From the NCBI RefSeq assembly GCF_013363995.1, contig NZ_JABWGO010000012.1, forward strand, positions 241,186-305,185: a stretch of 64,000 bases of DNA. The letters run 5' to 3'. A program made the position numbers and the translations under genes. Within the stretch, counting starts at the first letter, position 1, and each line of letters opens with the position of its first letter. Origin of the DNA: Nonomuraea rhodomycinica. GTDB taxonomy: Bacteria; Actinomycetota; Actinomycetes; Streptosporangiales; Streptosporangiaceae. The notes beneath the pieces were generated by a model. That model had not been told where the DNA came from. It made no database searches and saw only the letters and a list, made by a program, of their open reading frames with translations. Below, piece by piece: positions 34,013 through 42,010 of the stretch.

Positions 34013-35287
34013 GTGAGCGGGGGAGCGGCGCGGGGGCACGACGAGGAGCCCCGCGCCGGCGCCCCCCACCTACCGACTCCCTCCTCGACGCGAAGCGAGG
34101 AGCACACCGCGGCCCACACCCTCCGGGGCGACGCCGCGGAGCGGCCGGGGCGCGACACGTCCCAGGCGCGCGGTGAGGACGGCCTCGGCCGAGATGTTCC
34201 GCAGGGGCGAGGTGACGAAGGGGCTGAGGACGGCAGCGTCCACAGGGTCCACCACGTCCCAGGGGACCACTGTGCCACCCAAGGCGACCATCGCGCCCAA
34301 GGCCACCATCGCGCGGAAGCGAGCGACAGCGCCGAAGCCAGCAACGGCGCCGAAGGGAACGACAGCGCCGAAGCGGGCGACAGCGCCGAAGGCGGTCCTG
34401 GGGGCGAAGAGGCCGACGAGGCCGACACGCTGCCGCTGCCCGTGGGACGGCGCGAAGGCGTGCGCCGGGCCGCCGTCGTCATCGGCGGCCTCACACTCAG
34501 CGCACTCGTCCTCGCCGCCGGCGCGTACGGGCTGCTCAGGGCGTACCTGAGCCCGGACGACCCGGAGGGCGGCGGAGCCGTGGCGGCCGGCGCGCAGGCC
34601 GTGCGGCGAATCACGGTTCCCGAGGGGCTGCGGCTCGACGAGGCGCTGCGGCGCATCTCCAAGCAGGCCGGCGTGCCGCTGGCCGACCTGCGCGCGGTCG
34701 ACTCGCGCCAGGTCGGCCTGCCCGACTACGCCCGGGGCCTGGAGGGCTTCCTGTTCCCCGCCACGTACGAGATGGGGCCCGGCACGACCGCCAGGGGACT
34801 GCTCGCGGCGATGGTGGAGCGGTTCGTGACCGTGGCCGACCGGCTCGACCTGGAGGAGCGGGCGGCCCGGATGGACCTGACCCCGCTGGAGGCCGTCACG
34901 GTGGCGAGCATCGTGCAGGCCGAGCCGGGCCGCCCCGCCGATTACCCGAAGATCGCCAGGGTGATCTATAACCGGCTGGGGCGCGACCTGCCGCTCCGGA
35001 TCGACTCCACCGCCCTGTACGCGCTCGGGAAGCGGACCTCCCGCCTGTCACCCGGCGAGACGAGGGTCGGCTCTCCGTACAACACGTACACGCGCAGAGG
35101 GCTGCCACCTGGACCGATCTCCAACCCGGGGGTACGGGCGCTGCACGCCGCCCTGCACCCCGCGAAGGGGGATTGGTACTGGTTTGTGACAACCAATCCG
35201 GCGCATAGAATCACCAAATTCACCGACAAAGAGAGCGAGTTCGTGAGATACCGGGAAGAGTTGAACGAAAACCTCGGGACGAACTGA
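34013..35287 (+). CDS. MltG/YceG-like endolytic transglycosylase, short paralogue
   Basis: 424 aa, GTG start. MltG cuts nascent peptidoglycan strands at the outer face of the membrane. Residues 1-145 are a disordered, His/Asp/Ala-rich stretch encoded by repeated DNA; a transmembrane helix follows at about 154-177. The catalytic domain shows GLEGFLFPATYEM, the catalytic Glu E304 in ASIVQAEPG, PKIARVIYNRL and YNTYTRRGLPPGPISNPG. Compared with the next gene, the segment between helix and catalytic domain is about 75 residues shorter: the LysM-like subdomain is missing. Possibly a duplicate with a changed role. The long N-terminus makes the start uncertain. Confidence 0.82.
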   Translation: MSGGAARGHDEEPRAGAPHLPTPSSTRSEEHTAAHTLRGDAAERPGRDTSQARGEDGLGRDVPQGRGDEGAEDGSVHRVHHVPGDHCATQGDHRAQGHHRAEASDSAEASNGAEGNDSAEAGDSAEGGPGGEEADEADTLPLPVGRREGVRRAAVVIGGLTLSALVLAAGAYGLLRAYLSPDDPEGGGAVAAGAQAVRRITVPEGLRLDEALRRISKQAGVPLADLRAVDSRQVGLPDYARGLEGFLFPATYEMGPGTTARGLLAAMVERFVTVADRLDLEERAARMDLTPLEAVTVASIVQAEPGRPADYPKIARVIYNRLGRDLPLRIDSTALYALGKRTSRLSPGETRVGSPYNTYTRRGLPPGPISNPGVRALHAALHPAKGDWYWFVTTNPAHRITKFTDKESEFVRYREELNENLGTN

Positions 35288-35519
35288 TGCTCCCCGCGAC
35301 GCCCCTCACCCCCCGGAGGATCGGCGAGATCCGCGGGCGGAGTCACGGAGCCGGGACGCCGCAGCTCCTTCCGTCGCCCCGCACGGCTACGGAGAGTCAC
35401 GGCCCCGGGGCATCGGCGCACGACCGGCGGATCCCCCCGTTCCGTACGGTGACCCCCCATCGTTCGGTCCGGCCGCTTGACGGCGGGCGTACCGAACCGG
35501 GAGATTGGCCAGCGCACCT

Positions 35520-36674
35520 ATGAGCGAGCTCGACATGGATTTCCTGCTGGGCGCCGAGGACGACGAAGGTCGTGACCGGCGCCGGTCCCGTGGTTCCGGC
35601 AGAAGCGGCAACAGGAGGCGGCGCAGGCGCCGCAACCGCGGCCGCTTCATCGCCCCGCTTCTCGCGTTCATCGTCCTCGCCGGCATCATCGGCGGCGGCG
35701 GCTACTTCGGCTACCAGTGGCTCAGCGGCGCCCTCGTCCCCGACGACTACACGGGGCAGGGCCAGGGCAACGTGGTGATCGAGATCAAGGAGGGCCAGAG
35801 CGCCTCCGACGTCGCCCAGGAGCTGGAGCGGCAGGGGGTCGTGGCCAGCGCCCGGGCGTTCACCAACGCCATCGCCAACGCCGGCAAGAGCGCCTCGCTC
35901 CAGCCCGGCTCGTACACGATGCGCAAGGGCATGTCCGCGGCCAACGCGGTCAAGCTCCTCGACTCGACCAACCGCCTGCTGGTGCGGGTGCAGATCAAGG
36001 AGGGCCTGCGCCTGTCGGACACGCTCTCCCAGCTCGCCAAGCAGACCGGCAAGCCGCAGAAGGAGTTCCTCGCCGCGTCCCGCAACGCCCGCGCGCTGGA
36101 CCTGCCCCGGTACGCCAAGGGCAGGCCGGAGGGCTACATCTTCCCGGCCACGTACGAGTTCCAGCCGAAGGACACCCCGGCGGACATCCTCGGCAAGATG
36201 GTCGAGCGCTTCGAGCAGGAGGCCGACAAGACCGGCCTGGCGGACGGCGCCAAGAGCCTGGGCCACACGCCGGGCGAGATCGTCACGATCGCGAGCATCA
36301 TCCAGGCCGAGGCCGGCCGGTACGAGGACATGCCGAAGATCGCCCGGGTGATCTACAACCGGCTCCAGCACCAGCCGCCCATGAAGCTCAAGATGGACAG
36401 CACGGTCATGTACGGGCTCGGCAAGTACCGCACGGCCGCGACCGAGGCCGAGCTGCGCATCGACACGAAGTACAACACGTACATGCACGACGGGCTGCCG
36501 CCCGGCCCCATCGCGAACCCGGGCGAGCACGCGATCGAGGCGGCGCTCAACCCGGAGAAGGGCGACTGGCTGTACTTCGTCGCCACCGACCCGAAGAGCA
36601 ACGTCACCAAGTTCGCCACGACGGACGCCGAGTTCCAGCAGCTGCTGGACGAGTACCGCCGCAACGGCGGCTGA
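35520..36674 (+). CDS. mltG: endolytic murein transglycosylase MltG
   Basis: 384 aa from the ATG at 35520; a TTG five codons earlier and an ATG five codons later are alternatives, none with a well-placed ribosome-binding site. Basic cytoplasmic N-terminus (RNRRRRRRRN-like run), transmembrane helix at about residues 44-66, LysM-like subdomain (VVIEIKEGQSASDVAQEL ... GSYTMRKGMSAANAVKLL), then the catalytic YceG domain with YIFPATYEFQP, catalytic E264 in ASIIQAEAG, PKIARVIYNRL and YNTYMHDGLPPGPIANPG. Complete, unlike its upstream neighbour. Confidence 0.93.
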   Translation: MSELDMDFLLGAEDDEGRDRRRSRGSGRSGNRRRRRRRNRGRFIAPLLAFIVLAGIIGGGGYFGYQWLSGALVPDDYTGQGQGNVVIEIKEGQSASDVAQELERQGVVASARAFTNAIANAGKSASLQPGSYTMRKGMSAANAVKLLDSTNRLLVRVQIKEGLRLSDTLSQLAKQTGKPQKEFLAASRNARALDLPRYAKGRPEGYIFPATYEFQPKDTPADILGKMVERFEQEADKTGLADGAKSLGHTPGEIVTIASIIQAEAGRYEDMPKIARVIYNRLQHQPPMKLKMDSTVMYGLGKYRTAATEAELRIDTKYNTYMHDGLPPGPIANPGEHAIEAALNPEKGDWLYFVATDPKSNVTKFATTDAEFQQLLDEYRRNGG

Positions 36675-36737
36675 ACCGGGGGCCTTCGGGGCGCGGGTCC
36701 GTCCGCGCGCCGGAGGCCGCCGCTCGGGGATGACGAC

Positions 36738-36777
36738 CGGCGAGGGCCGCCCGCACGCACGCGGGCGGCCCTCGCCG
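36738..36777 (+). terminator. 17-bp hairpin after mltG
   Basis: Perfect arms at 36738-36754 and 36761-36777 (core GAGGGCCGCCCGC / GCGGGCGGCCCTC) with a 6-base loop. No T-run. Separates mltG from aroE. Confidence 0.85.
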
Positions 36778-36916
36778 TGTCCGGGGGACGCGGTACGCCA
36801 CTCGTCCGGCACGTCGGGGGCGGGAGCCCGGGGTGCGCGACGGCGCCACGCGGGACGCCTCCTCCCGGGGCGATAGGGTGCTCGCAGTTCGGTAAGGCGT
36901 GAAGGAGCAGGTGATC

Positions 36917-37789
36917 ATGCGGGCCGCGGTGATGGGCTCACCGATCGCGCACTCGCTCTCGCCCTGCCTGCACCGGGCCGCGTACGCGGCGATGGGGCTG
37001 GCCGGGTGGAGCTACGAGGCGATCGAGTGCGACGAGGCGGCGCTGCCGGAGACCCTCCGGCGGCTGCGTCCGGTGCGCGGCGAGAACCCCGCCGCCCCCG
37101 ACGGCGGTGACGCCTGGGCGGGCCTGTCGCTGACGATGCCGCTCAAGCGCGCGGTGCTGCCCCTGCTCGACACCGTCACCGAGCCCGTCACCGAGGTCGG
37201 CGGCGCGAACACCGTGGTGTTCCGCGACGGCGCGGCGCACGGCTACAACACCGACGTCCACGGCGTCCGGCAGGCGCTCACGGAGGCGGGGGTGCCCGCC
37301 CCGGGTTCGGCGACCGTGCTCGGCGGCGGCGCCACGGCCGCCTCGGCGCTCGCGGCGCTGCGCGGCCTCGGCCTGCGCTCCGCCACGCTGCTCGTACGCG
37401 ACCCGGCCCGCGCGACGGAGACCACGGAGGCGGCCGAACGGCTCGGCGTGGCGCTGGCCGTGGAGACGTTCGACAAGCTCGACGCCGCTCTGGGGGTGGA
37501 CCTGGTCGTCTCCACGCTGCCGGGCGGCGCGGCCGACGCCTACGCCGACGCCCTGGCCGGGGTGCCGGCGCTGTTCGACGTGGTCTACTCGCCCTGGCCG
37601 ACCTGCGCCGCCTCGGCGGTGCGCGCGGCGGGCGGCACCGTCGTGGGCGGCTTCGCGATGCTGCTGCACCAGGCGGTACGCCAGGTGGAGCTGATGACCG
37701 GCCGCACGGACGTCCCGGTGGAGGAGATGCGCGCCGCCGGCGAGGCCGAGATCCTCAGACGGACCACGCGAACGGATCGACCAGCTTGA
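36917..37789 (+). CDS. aroE: shikimate dehydrogenase
   Basis: 290 aa; ATG at 36917 has AAGGAG 9 bases upstream (a GTG at 36899 would overlap it). The enzyme reduces 3-dehydroshikimate with NADPH in the aromatic amino acid pathway. Substrate-binding SPIAHSLSP at residues 8-16, catalytic Lys in SLTMPLK, catalytic Asp in YNTDVHG, and the nucleotide loop LGGGATAASAL. TAGGGT at 36874-36879 is a possible -10. Conserved position after mltG. Confidence 0.93.
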   Translation: MRAAVMGSPIAHSLSPCLHRAAYAAMGLAGWSYEAIECDEAALPETLRRLRPVRGENPAAPDGGDAWAGLSLTMPLKRAVLPLLDTVTEPVTEVGGANTVVFRDGAAHGYNTDVHGVRQALTEAGVPAPGSATVLGGGATAASALAALRGLGLRSATLLVRDPARATETTEAAERLGVALAVETFDKLDAALGVDLVVSTLPGGAADAYADALAGVPALFDVVYSPWPTCAASAVRAAGGTVVGGFAMLLHQAVRQVELMTGRTDVPVEEMRAAGEAEILRRTTRTDRPA

Positions 37790-37923
37790 CCTCGAGGCCG
37801 TCCTCGACCACGTCGCGGGTCACCGGGTGGCCGGTGGAGCAGGCGGCTCACCAGGCAGCACCCAGGTCGATCTCGTGGGGGAGGGCGGTGCCATGATCGC
37901 CCCTCATCTGGCGGGAGGGAACA

Positions 37924-37958
37924 TTCGAGCTTGCCGCGCGGTTGTGGTAATGTAGCTC
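37924..37958 (+). promoter_or_regulatory. candidate promoter of infC-rpmI-rplT
   Basis: Two overlapping readings: TTCGAG (37924-37929)-18 bases-TAATGT (37948-37953), or TTGCCG (37931-37936)-16 bases-TAGCTC (37953-37958). The locally AT-rich stretch and the long structured leader downstream support a promoter here. The 37790-37923 part just after aroE shows nothing else. Confidence 0.5.
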
Positions 37959-38058
37959 TCTGATCGGTCCGGCATGCCTTGCTGGACGCGCAAGCGGAGG
38001 TCTCCCTCCCACCCGGGTCGCCGAGAGGTGGCCGGGTAAAGGATCACGCCGGACTACT

Positions 38059-38149
38059 CCGGGGAGCTTGAAGGCCACGACGCCGAAGAGCTCAGTGGCC
38101 CCGCATGCGCGACGTGCGGGGCTTTTCGCGTTTCGCGGAAGCTCCCCGG
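38059..38149 (+). promoter_or_regulatory. structured mRNA leader (attenuator-like) of infC
   Basis: Three pairings nest or compete. (1) CCGGGGAGCTT (38059-38069) pairs perfectly with AAGCTCCCCGG (38139-38149) over 69 bases. (2) Inside it, GGCCAC (38073-38078) pairs with GTGGCC (38095-38100). (3) A terminator-like hairpin CCCCGCA/TGCGGGG (38099-38105 with 38115-38121) is followed by CTTTT. Pairings 2 and 3 share bases 38099-38100, so they are mutually exclusive. This is the layout of a transcription-attenuation leader, as known for infC-rpmI-rplT in other bacteria; the trigger here is not visible. Confidence 0.6.
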
Positions 38150-38188
38150 CACGACGAGCACGTAGGGATCGCAAACCTAGGAGGCCCC

Positions 38189-38788
38189 ATCAGCACTGAG
38201 CCCCGCATCAACGAGCGTATCCGAGTTCCCGAGGTCCGCCTCGTGGGCCCGAACGGCGAGCAGGTCGGCATCGTCTCCATTCACGATGCCCTCAAGCTCG
38301 CCCAGGAAGCCGACCTTGACCTCGTCGAGGTCGCGGCCACGGCTCGACCGCCCGTGTGCAAGCTCATGGACTACGGCAAGTTCAAGTACGAGTCCGCGAT
38401 GAAGGCGCGCGAGGCGCGCAAGAACCAGGCGCACACGATCATCAAGGAGATCAAGCTCCGGCCGAAGATCGATCCGCACGACTACGAGACCAAGAAGGGT
38501 CACGTGGTGCGGTTCCTCAAGGCGGGGGACAAGGTCAAGGTGACGATCATGTTCCGTGGCCGTGAGCAGTCCCGGCCGGAGCTCGGCTTCCGGCTGCTGC
38601 AGCGGCTGGCCGAGGACGTCCAGGAGCTCGGCTTCGTGGAGTCCCAGCCCAAGCAGGACGGCCGTAACATGATCATGGTGATCGGTCCGCACAAGAAGAA
38701 GGCCGAGGCCAAGGCCGAGAAGGCGGCGGCCAAGGCGCAGCGTGGCGGCGATGCCACCGCAGAGGTTCCTTCCGAACAGGAAGCGTGA
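38189..38788 (+). CDS. infC: translation initiation factor IF-3, ATC start
   Basis: 199 aa. IF-3 binds the 30S subunit, keeps subunits apart and checks the start codon. The ATC at 38189 is the likely start: AGGAGG stands 4 bases upstream and the protein then begins STEPRINERIRVPEVRLVGP, the normal IF-3 N-terminus. An upstream ATG (38105) lies inside the leader hairpin and would add an unrelated 28 residues. A non-ATG start lets IF-3 limit its own translation, as with ATT in E. coli. N-domain, basic linker (ESAMKAREARKNQ) and C-domain (KPKIDPHDYETKKGH-like, RGREQSRPELG) are all present, plus an Ala/Lys/Glu tail. Confidence 0.92.
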   Translation: MSTEPRINERIRVPEVRLVGPNGEQVGIVSIHDALKLAQEADLDLVEVAATARPPVCKLMDYGKFKYESAMKAREARKNQAHTIIKEIKLRPKIDPHDYETKKGHVVRFLKAGDKVKVTIMFRGREQSRPELGFRLLQRLAEDVQELGFVESQPKQDGRNMIMVIGPHKKKAEAKAEKAAAKAQRGGDATAEVPSEQEA

Positions 38789-38911
38789 CCCGCGGTAGGG
38801 GCTAGCCTTACAAGCACCCCGAGCAGCCACCAGCATGACGAAGACGCCGCGACCGGGTCGGCCAGCACCGGCCCGGCCACCGGCACGACCGAATTGAGGA
38901 GAGACGGCGAC

Positions 38912-39106
38912 ATGCCGAAGATGAAGACGCACAGTGGTGCGAAGAAGCGGTTCCGGCTCACCGGCACGGGCAAGATCAAGCGTCGCCGCGCCAACCGCGC
39001 GCACTACAACGAGTGGAAGTCGTCCACGCTGACGCGCCGTCTCAAGAACGAGGTCGTCCTTTCCGACGCCGATTCCAAGAAGATCAAGAAGCTGCTCGCC
39101 AAGTAG
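38912..39106 (+). CDS. rpmI: 50S ribosomal protein L35
   Basis: 64 aa, ATG with GAGGAGA about 9 bases upstream. Basic protein starting MPKMKTHSGAKKRFRLTG, the family signature, and ending KKIKKLLAK. Full length. Lies between infC and rplT, 123 bases after infC. Confidence 0.97.
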   Translation: MPKMKTHSGAKKRFRLTGTGKIKRRRANRAHYNEWKSSTLTRRLKNEVVLSDADSKKIKKLLAK

Positions 39107-39130
39107 CGCGAACCCCCGGGGAGAAGAAAC

Positions 39131-39514
39131 ATGGCACGCGTGAAGCGGGCGCTCAACGCCAAGAAGAAGCGCAAGGTCGTCCTCGAGCGGGCGGCGGGTT
39201 ACCGAGGCCAGCGGTCCAGGCTGTACCGCAAGGCCAAGGAGCAGATGCTCCACTCGATGACCTATGCCTACCGCGACCGTAAGGACCGCAAGGGCGCTTT
39301 CCGTCGTCTCTGGATCCAGCGCATCAACGCCGCTGCCCGCCAGAACGGCATGACCTACAACCGCCTGATCCAGGGGCTGCGCCTGGCGGGCGTCGAGGTC
39401 GACCGCAAGATCCTGGCTGACCTCGCGGTCAACGACAGTCAGACCTTCGCCACGCTCGTCGAGGCCGCCAAGAAGGCGCTGCCGGCGAACGTGAACGCTC
39501 CGGCCGCGAGCTGA
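39131..39514 (+). CDS. rplT: 50S ribosomal protein L20
   Basis: 127 aa, ATG with GGGGAGAA upstream. Typical start MARVKRALNAKKKRKVVLE and the conserved GYRGQRSRLYRKAKEQ and RDRKGAFRRLWIQRINAA-type segments. Binds 23S rRNA early in assembly; in some bacteria it also represses its own operon through the leader. Confidence 0.97.
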   Translation: MARVKRALNAKKKRKVVLERAAGYRGQRSRLYRKAKEQMLHSMTYAYRDRKDRKGAFRRLWIQRINAAARQNGMTYNRLIQGLRLAGVEVDRKILADLAVNDSQTFATLVEAAKKALPANVNAPAAS

Positions 39515-39549
39515 GACATGTGAGGGAGCCCCACCTTGGGCTCCAGCCG

Positions 39550-39575
39550 AGGGCCCACCTCACGGTGGGCCCTTT
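39550..39575 (+). terminator. terminator of infC-rpmI-rplT
   Basis: Perfect 10-bp arms AGGGCCCACC (39550-39559) and GGTGGGCCCT (39564-39573) with loop TCAC, followed by TT. 36 bases after the rplT stop. Confidence 0.85.
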
Positions 39576-39692
39576 GCCGTATGTAGGGCCATATGTACGG
39601 CGGCCACATGGCCGGGTCGTCAGGGGTACGGGCGCCGGACGCATGAACGAGCAGGCGGCGCGAGCAGCACAGTCAGGGGGAGCAGGGAGAGC

Positions 39693-40496
39693 ATGGCGGG
39701 ATCCGAGCTGACCAACGTCAAGTCGCCGCGCGTGAAGGCGGCCCGGCGGCTGACCAAGCGGGCCTTCCGCGAGCAGGACCGCAAGTTCCTGGCCGAGGGC
39801 CCCCAGGCGGTGCGCGAGGCGCTCAGGCTCGACGGCGTGACGGTGGAGCTGTTCGCCACGGCCGAGGCCGAGTCGCGCCACCCCGAGATCGTCGCCGAGG
39901 CCGTCGCGCAGGACGTCCCGGTCCACCGGGCCAGCGGCGAGGTCATGGCCGAGCTGTCCCAGACCGTCACCCCGCAGGGGCTGCTGGCGGTCTGCCGGCT
40001 GGTGCACGTGCCGCTGGAGGAGGCGCTGACCGGGCAGCCCAGGCTGGTGGCGATGCTCGCGCACGTGCGCGACCCCGGCAACGCCGGCACCGTCATGCGG
40101 GCCGCCGACGCCGCCGGCGCCGACTCGGTGATCCTCACCGACGCCTCCGTCGACCCGTACAACGGCAAGTGCGTGCGCGCGAGCGCCGGCAGCCTCTTCC
40201 ACCTGCCGGTCGTGACCGGCGCCCCCGTGTCCGACGCCGTGCGCCGGCTCAAGGAGCGCGGCCTGCGGGTCCTCGCGGCCGACGGAGCGGGCAAGCACAC
40301 CCTCGACGACGTGGACCTGTCCGGACCCACGGCGTGGATCTTCGGCAACGAGGCGTGGGGTCTGCCCGAGGAGATCCTCGCCCAGGCCGACGACGTGGTC
40401 CGGGTGCCGATCTACGGGCGGGCCGAGAGCCTCAACCTGGCGACCGCCGCCGCCGTCTGCCTGTACGCCTCCGCCCGCGCCCAGCGCGCCACCTGA
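39693..40496 (+). CDS. TrmH/SpoU-family RNA 2'-O-methyltransferase
   Basis: 267 aa, ATG with GGGAG about 6 bases upstream. An N-terminal substrate-binding domain (FLAEGPQAVREAL) precedes the SPOUT knot. Motif 1 VRDPGNAGTVMRAADAAG, motif 2 AWIFGNEAWGLPEE and motif 3 VPIYGRAESLNLATAAAVC are intact; the last two form the SAM pocket. Members methylate rRNA or tRNA ribose; the exact target is unknown. Located between rplT and pheST as in many actinomycetes. Its stop codon lies in the first copy of a 25-bp repeat. Confidence 0.92.
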   Translation: MAGSELTNVKSPRVKAARRLTKRAFREQDRKFLAEGPQAVREALRLDGVTVELFATAEAESRHPEIVAEAVAQDVPVHRASGEVMAELSQTVTPQGLLAVCRLVHVPLEEALTGQPRLVAMLAHVRDPGNAGTVMRAADAAGADSVILTDASVDPYNGKCVRASAGSLFHLPVVTGAPVSDAVRRLKERGLRVLAADGAGKHTLDDVDLSGPTAWIFGNEAWGLPEEILAQADDVVRVPIYGRAESLNLATAAAVCLYASARAQRAT

Positions 40497-40630
40497 GGCC
40501 CGCACCCAGCGCGCCACCTGAGGCCCGCGCCCAGCGCGCCACCTGAGGCCCGCACCCGGTGCGTCACCTGAGGCCCGCACCGAGCCGGCGGCCTGAGGAC
40601 CGCCTCCGGCGCGTCACCTGAGGCCCGCCG
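40481..40630. repeat. 25-bp tandem repeat, six copies, starting at the TrmH gene's 3' end
   Basis: Unit CCAGCGCGCCACCTGAGGCC plus five bases (CGCAC) in copies at 40481, 40506, 40531, 40556, 40581 and 40606. The first three are almost identical and the last three diverge. The first copy encodes the end of the methyltransferase including its TGA; the others follow it out of frame. The rest of the gap to the next gene (40631-40841) contains an inverted repeat CGTGAGG/CCTCACG (40674-40680 and 40692-40698) of unknown use. Confidence 0.9.
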
Positions 40631-40841
40631 CGATCACCACGTGAGCCGCCCGGCATGACTGGCCGGCCTGTCCCGTGAGGTCACACGTGTCCCTCACGTG
40701 ACGGGGCGGGGACGGAAGGCCGACCTGTCGTGGGCGCTGGCATGAACCGGCCACCCCGCTGCCATACGCAGCCTCGCGGCGAGTCCCCTAGGCGCCGGGA
40801 AACCCGCTATTGTCGGCCTTGTAGGCGGAGGAGGCGAGGTC

Positions 40842-41924
40842 GTGCACGGAGCGGGCACCGGCGGTCAGGAGATCGTCCCCGCGTGCTCGATCGCCGTCGA
40901 CGACCTCCCCGACGGCCTCATCGTGACCGACAGGTTCGGCCGCGTCCTCGCCGTCAACCGGGCCGCCGTCCGGCTCACCGGGGTGCCCGCCGCGCGGGCC
41001 GTGGGCAAGGACATCGACGAGGTGTTCCCGTTCCGCGACCACGACGGCCGTGAGTGGTGGAAGGCCCTCGACCCGCAGGGCGGCCTGCGCACCCGCACCC
41101 GCGTGCCCGAACGCCCGCTCCACCTGCCGGGCGGCCAGGAGCTGCACGTCGCGGCCCGGCTGGTGCGCGAACCCGCCCGCGGCGGCGACGTCGCCCGGGT
41201 GACGATCACGTTACGCGACGGCGGGGCCCGCGCCCGGCTGGAGCGCAGCCGCGCCGACCTGGTCTCCACGGTCGCCCACGAGCTGCGCTCGCCGCTGACC
41301 AGCGTCAAGGGCTTCACCGCGACGCTGCTGGCCAAGTGGACCCGCTTCACCGACGAGCAGAAGCGCGTCATGCTCGAGACCGTCAACAACGACGCCGACC
41401 GCGTGACCCGGCTCATCACCGAGCTGCTCGACGTCTCCCGCATCGAGTCCGGGCGCCTGGAGGTGCGCCGCCAGGTCGTGGACGTGCCCGCGCGGGCGCG
41501 CCGCGTCGTCGCCGGGCGGGTGGCGGCGGGCGAGCCCGAGGACCGCTTCCGCCTCGTCGTGGACGACGACCTGCCCGAGATGTGGCTCGACCAGGACAAG
41601 ATCGACCAGATTCTCGGTAACCTGGTGGAGAACGCGGTGCGCCACGGCCGGGGCACCGTGACCATCGTCATCGAGTCCGTCGGATGGGGAGTGGCCGTGT
41701 CGGTGCGCGACCAGGGCGAGGGCATCGAGCCCGAGCTGGCTCCGCGCGTCTTCCGCCAGTTCTGGCGCGGCAACAGCCGCCGCCGCGGCGGCACCGGCCT
41801 CGGCCTGTTCATCGTCAAGGGCCTGGTCGAGGCGCACGGCGGCACGATCACCGTGCAGCGGGCGCCCGAAGGCGGCGCGGAGTTCCGATTTACCGTGCCC
41901 ACCGGCACGCCCGACTTCGCCTGA
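40842..41924 (+). CDS. soluble PAS-domain sensor histidine kinase
   Basis: 360 aa, GTG start with GGAGG upstream. No transmembrane helix. A PAS domain (about residues 15-125; IAVDDLPDGLIVTDRFGRV) senses a signal, a HisKA dimerisation helix carries the phospho-acceptor H146 in STVAHELRSPLTSVKG, and the ATPase domain shows an N-box (ILGNLVENAVRHG), a G1 box (RDQGEGIEPE) and a G2 box (GGTGLGLFIVKGL). No response-regulator gene is adjacent. Position directly before pheST recurs in actinomycetes, but the signal and partner are unknown. Confidence 0.92.
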   Translation: MHGAGTGGQEIVPACSIAVDDLPDGLIVTDRFGRVLAVNRAAVRLTGVPAARAVGKDIDEVFPFRDHDGREWWKALDPQGGLRTRTRVPERPLHLPGGQELHVAARLVREPARGGDVARVTITLRDGGARARLERSRADLVSTVAHELRSPLTSVKGFTATLLAKWTRFTDEQKRVMLETVNNDADRVTRLITELLDVSRIESGRLEVRRQVVDVPARARRVVAGRVAAGEPEDRFRLVVDDDLPEMWLDQDKIDQILGNLVENAVRHGRGTVTIVIESVGWGVAVSVRDQGEGIEPELAPRVFRQFWRGNSRRRGGTGLGLFIVKGLVEAHGGTITVQRAPEGGAEFRFTVPTGTPDFA

Positions 41925-42010
41925 AGCACTTCGCCGCGAAGCGCGAGTCGGCCGGTGGGCTTCCACCGTTAGACTCTTGACCGCTCAAGCCCTGAATACG
42001 GAGCTCACTC

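Noticed and set aside
33615..34016. 133-codon frame coupled to ruvX
   Set aside because: Product is only the 13-residue repeat; both strands are open, so coding is unproven.
38105..38188. ATG at 38105 as the IF-3 start
   Set aside because: It lies in the leader hairpin, lacks a ribosome-binding site and adds residues not found in IF-3.
40674..40698. Inverted repeat CGTGAGG/CCTCACG as a terminator of the TrmH gene
   Set aside because: Weak 7-bp stem 180 bases from the stop with no T-run; could equally be an operator, so not called as a terminator.
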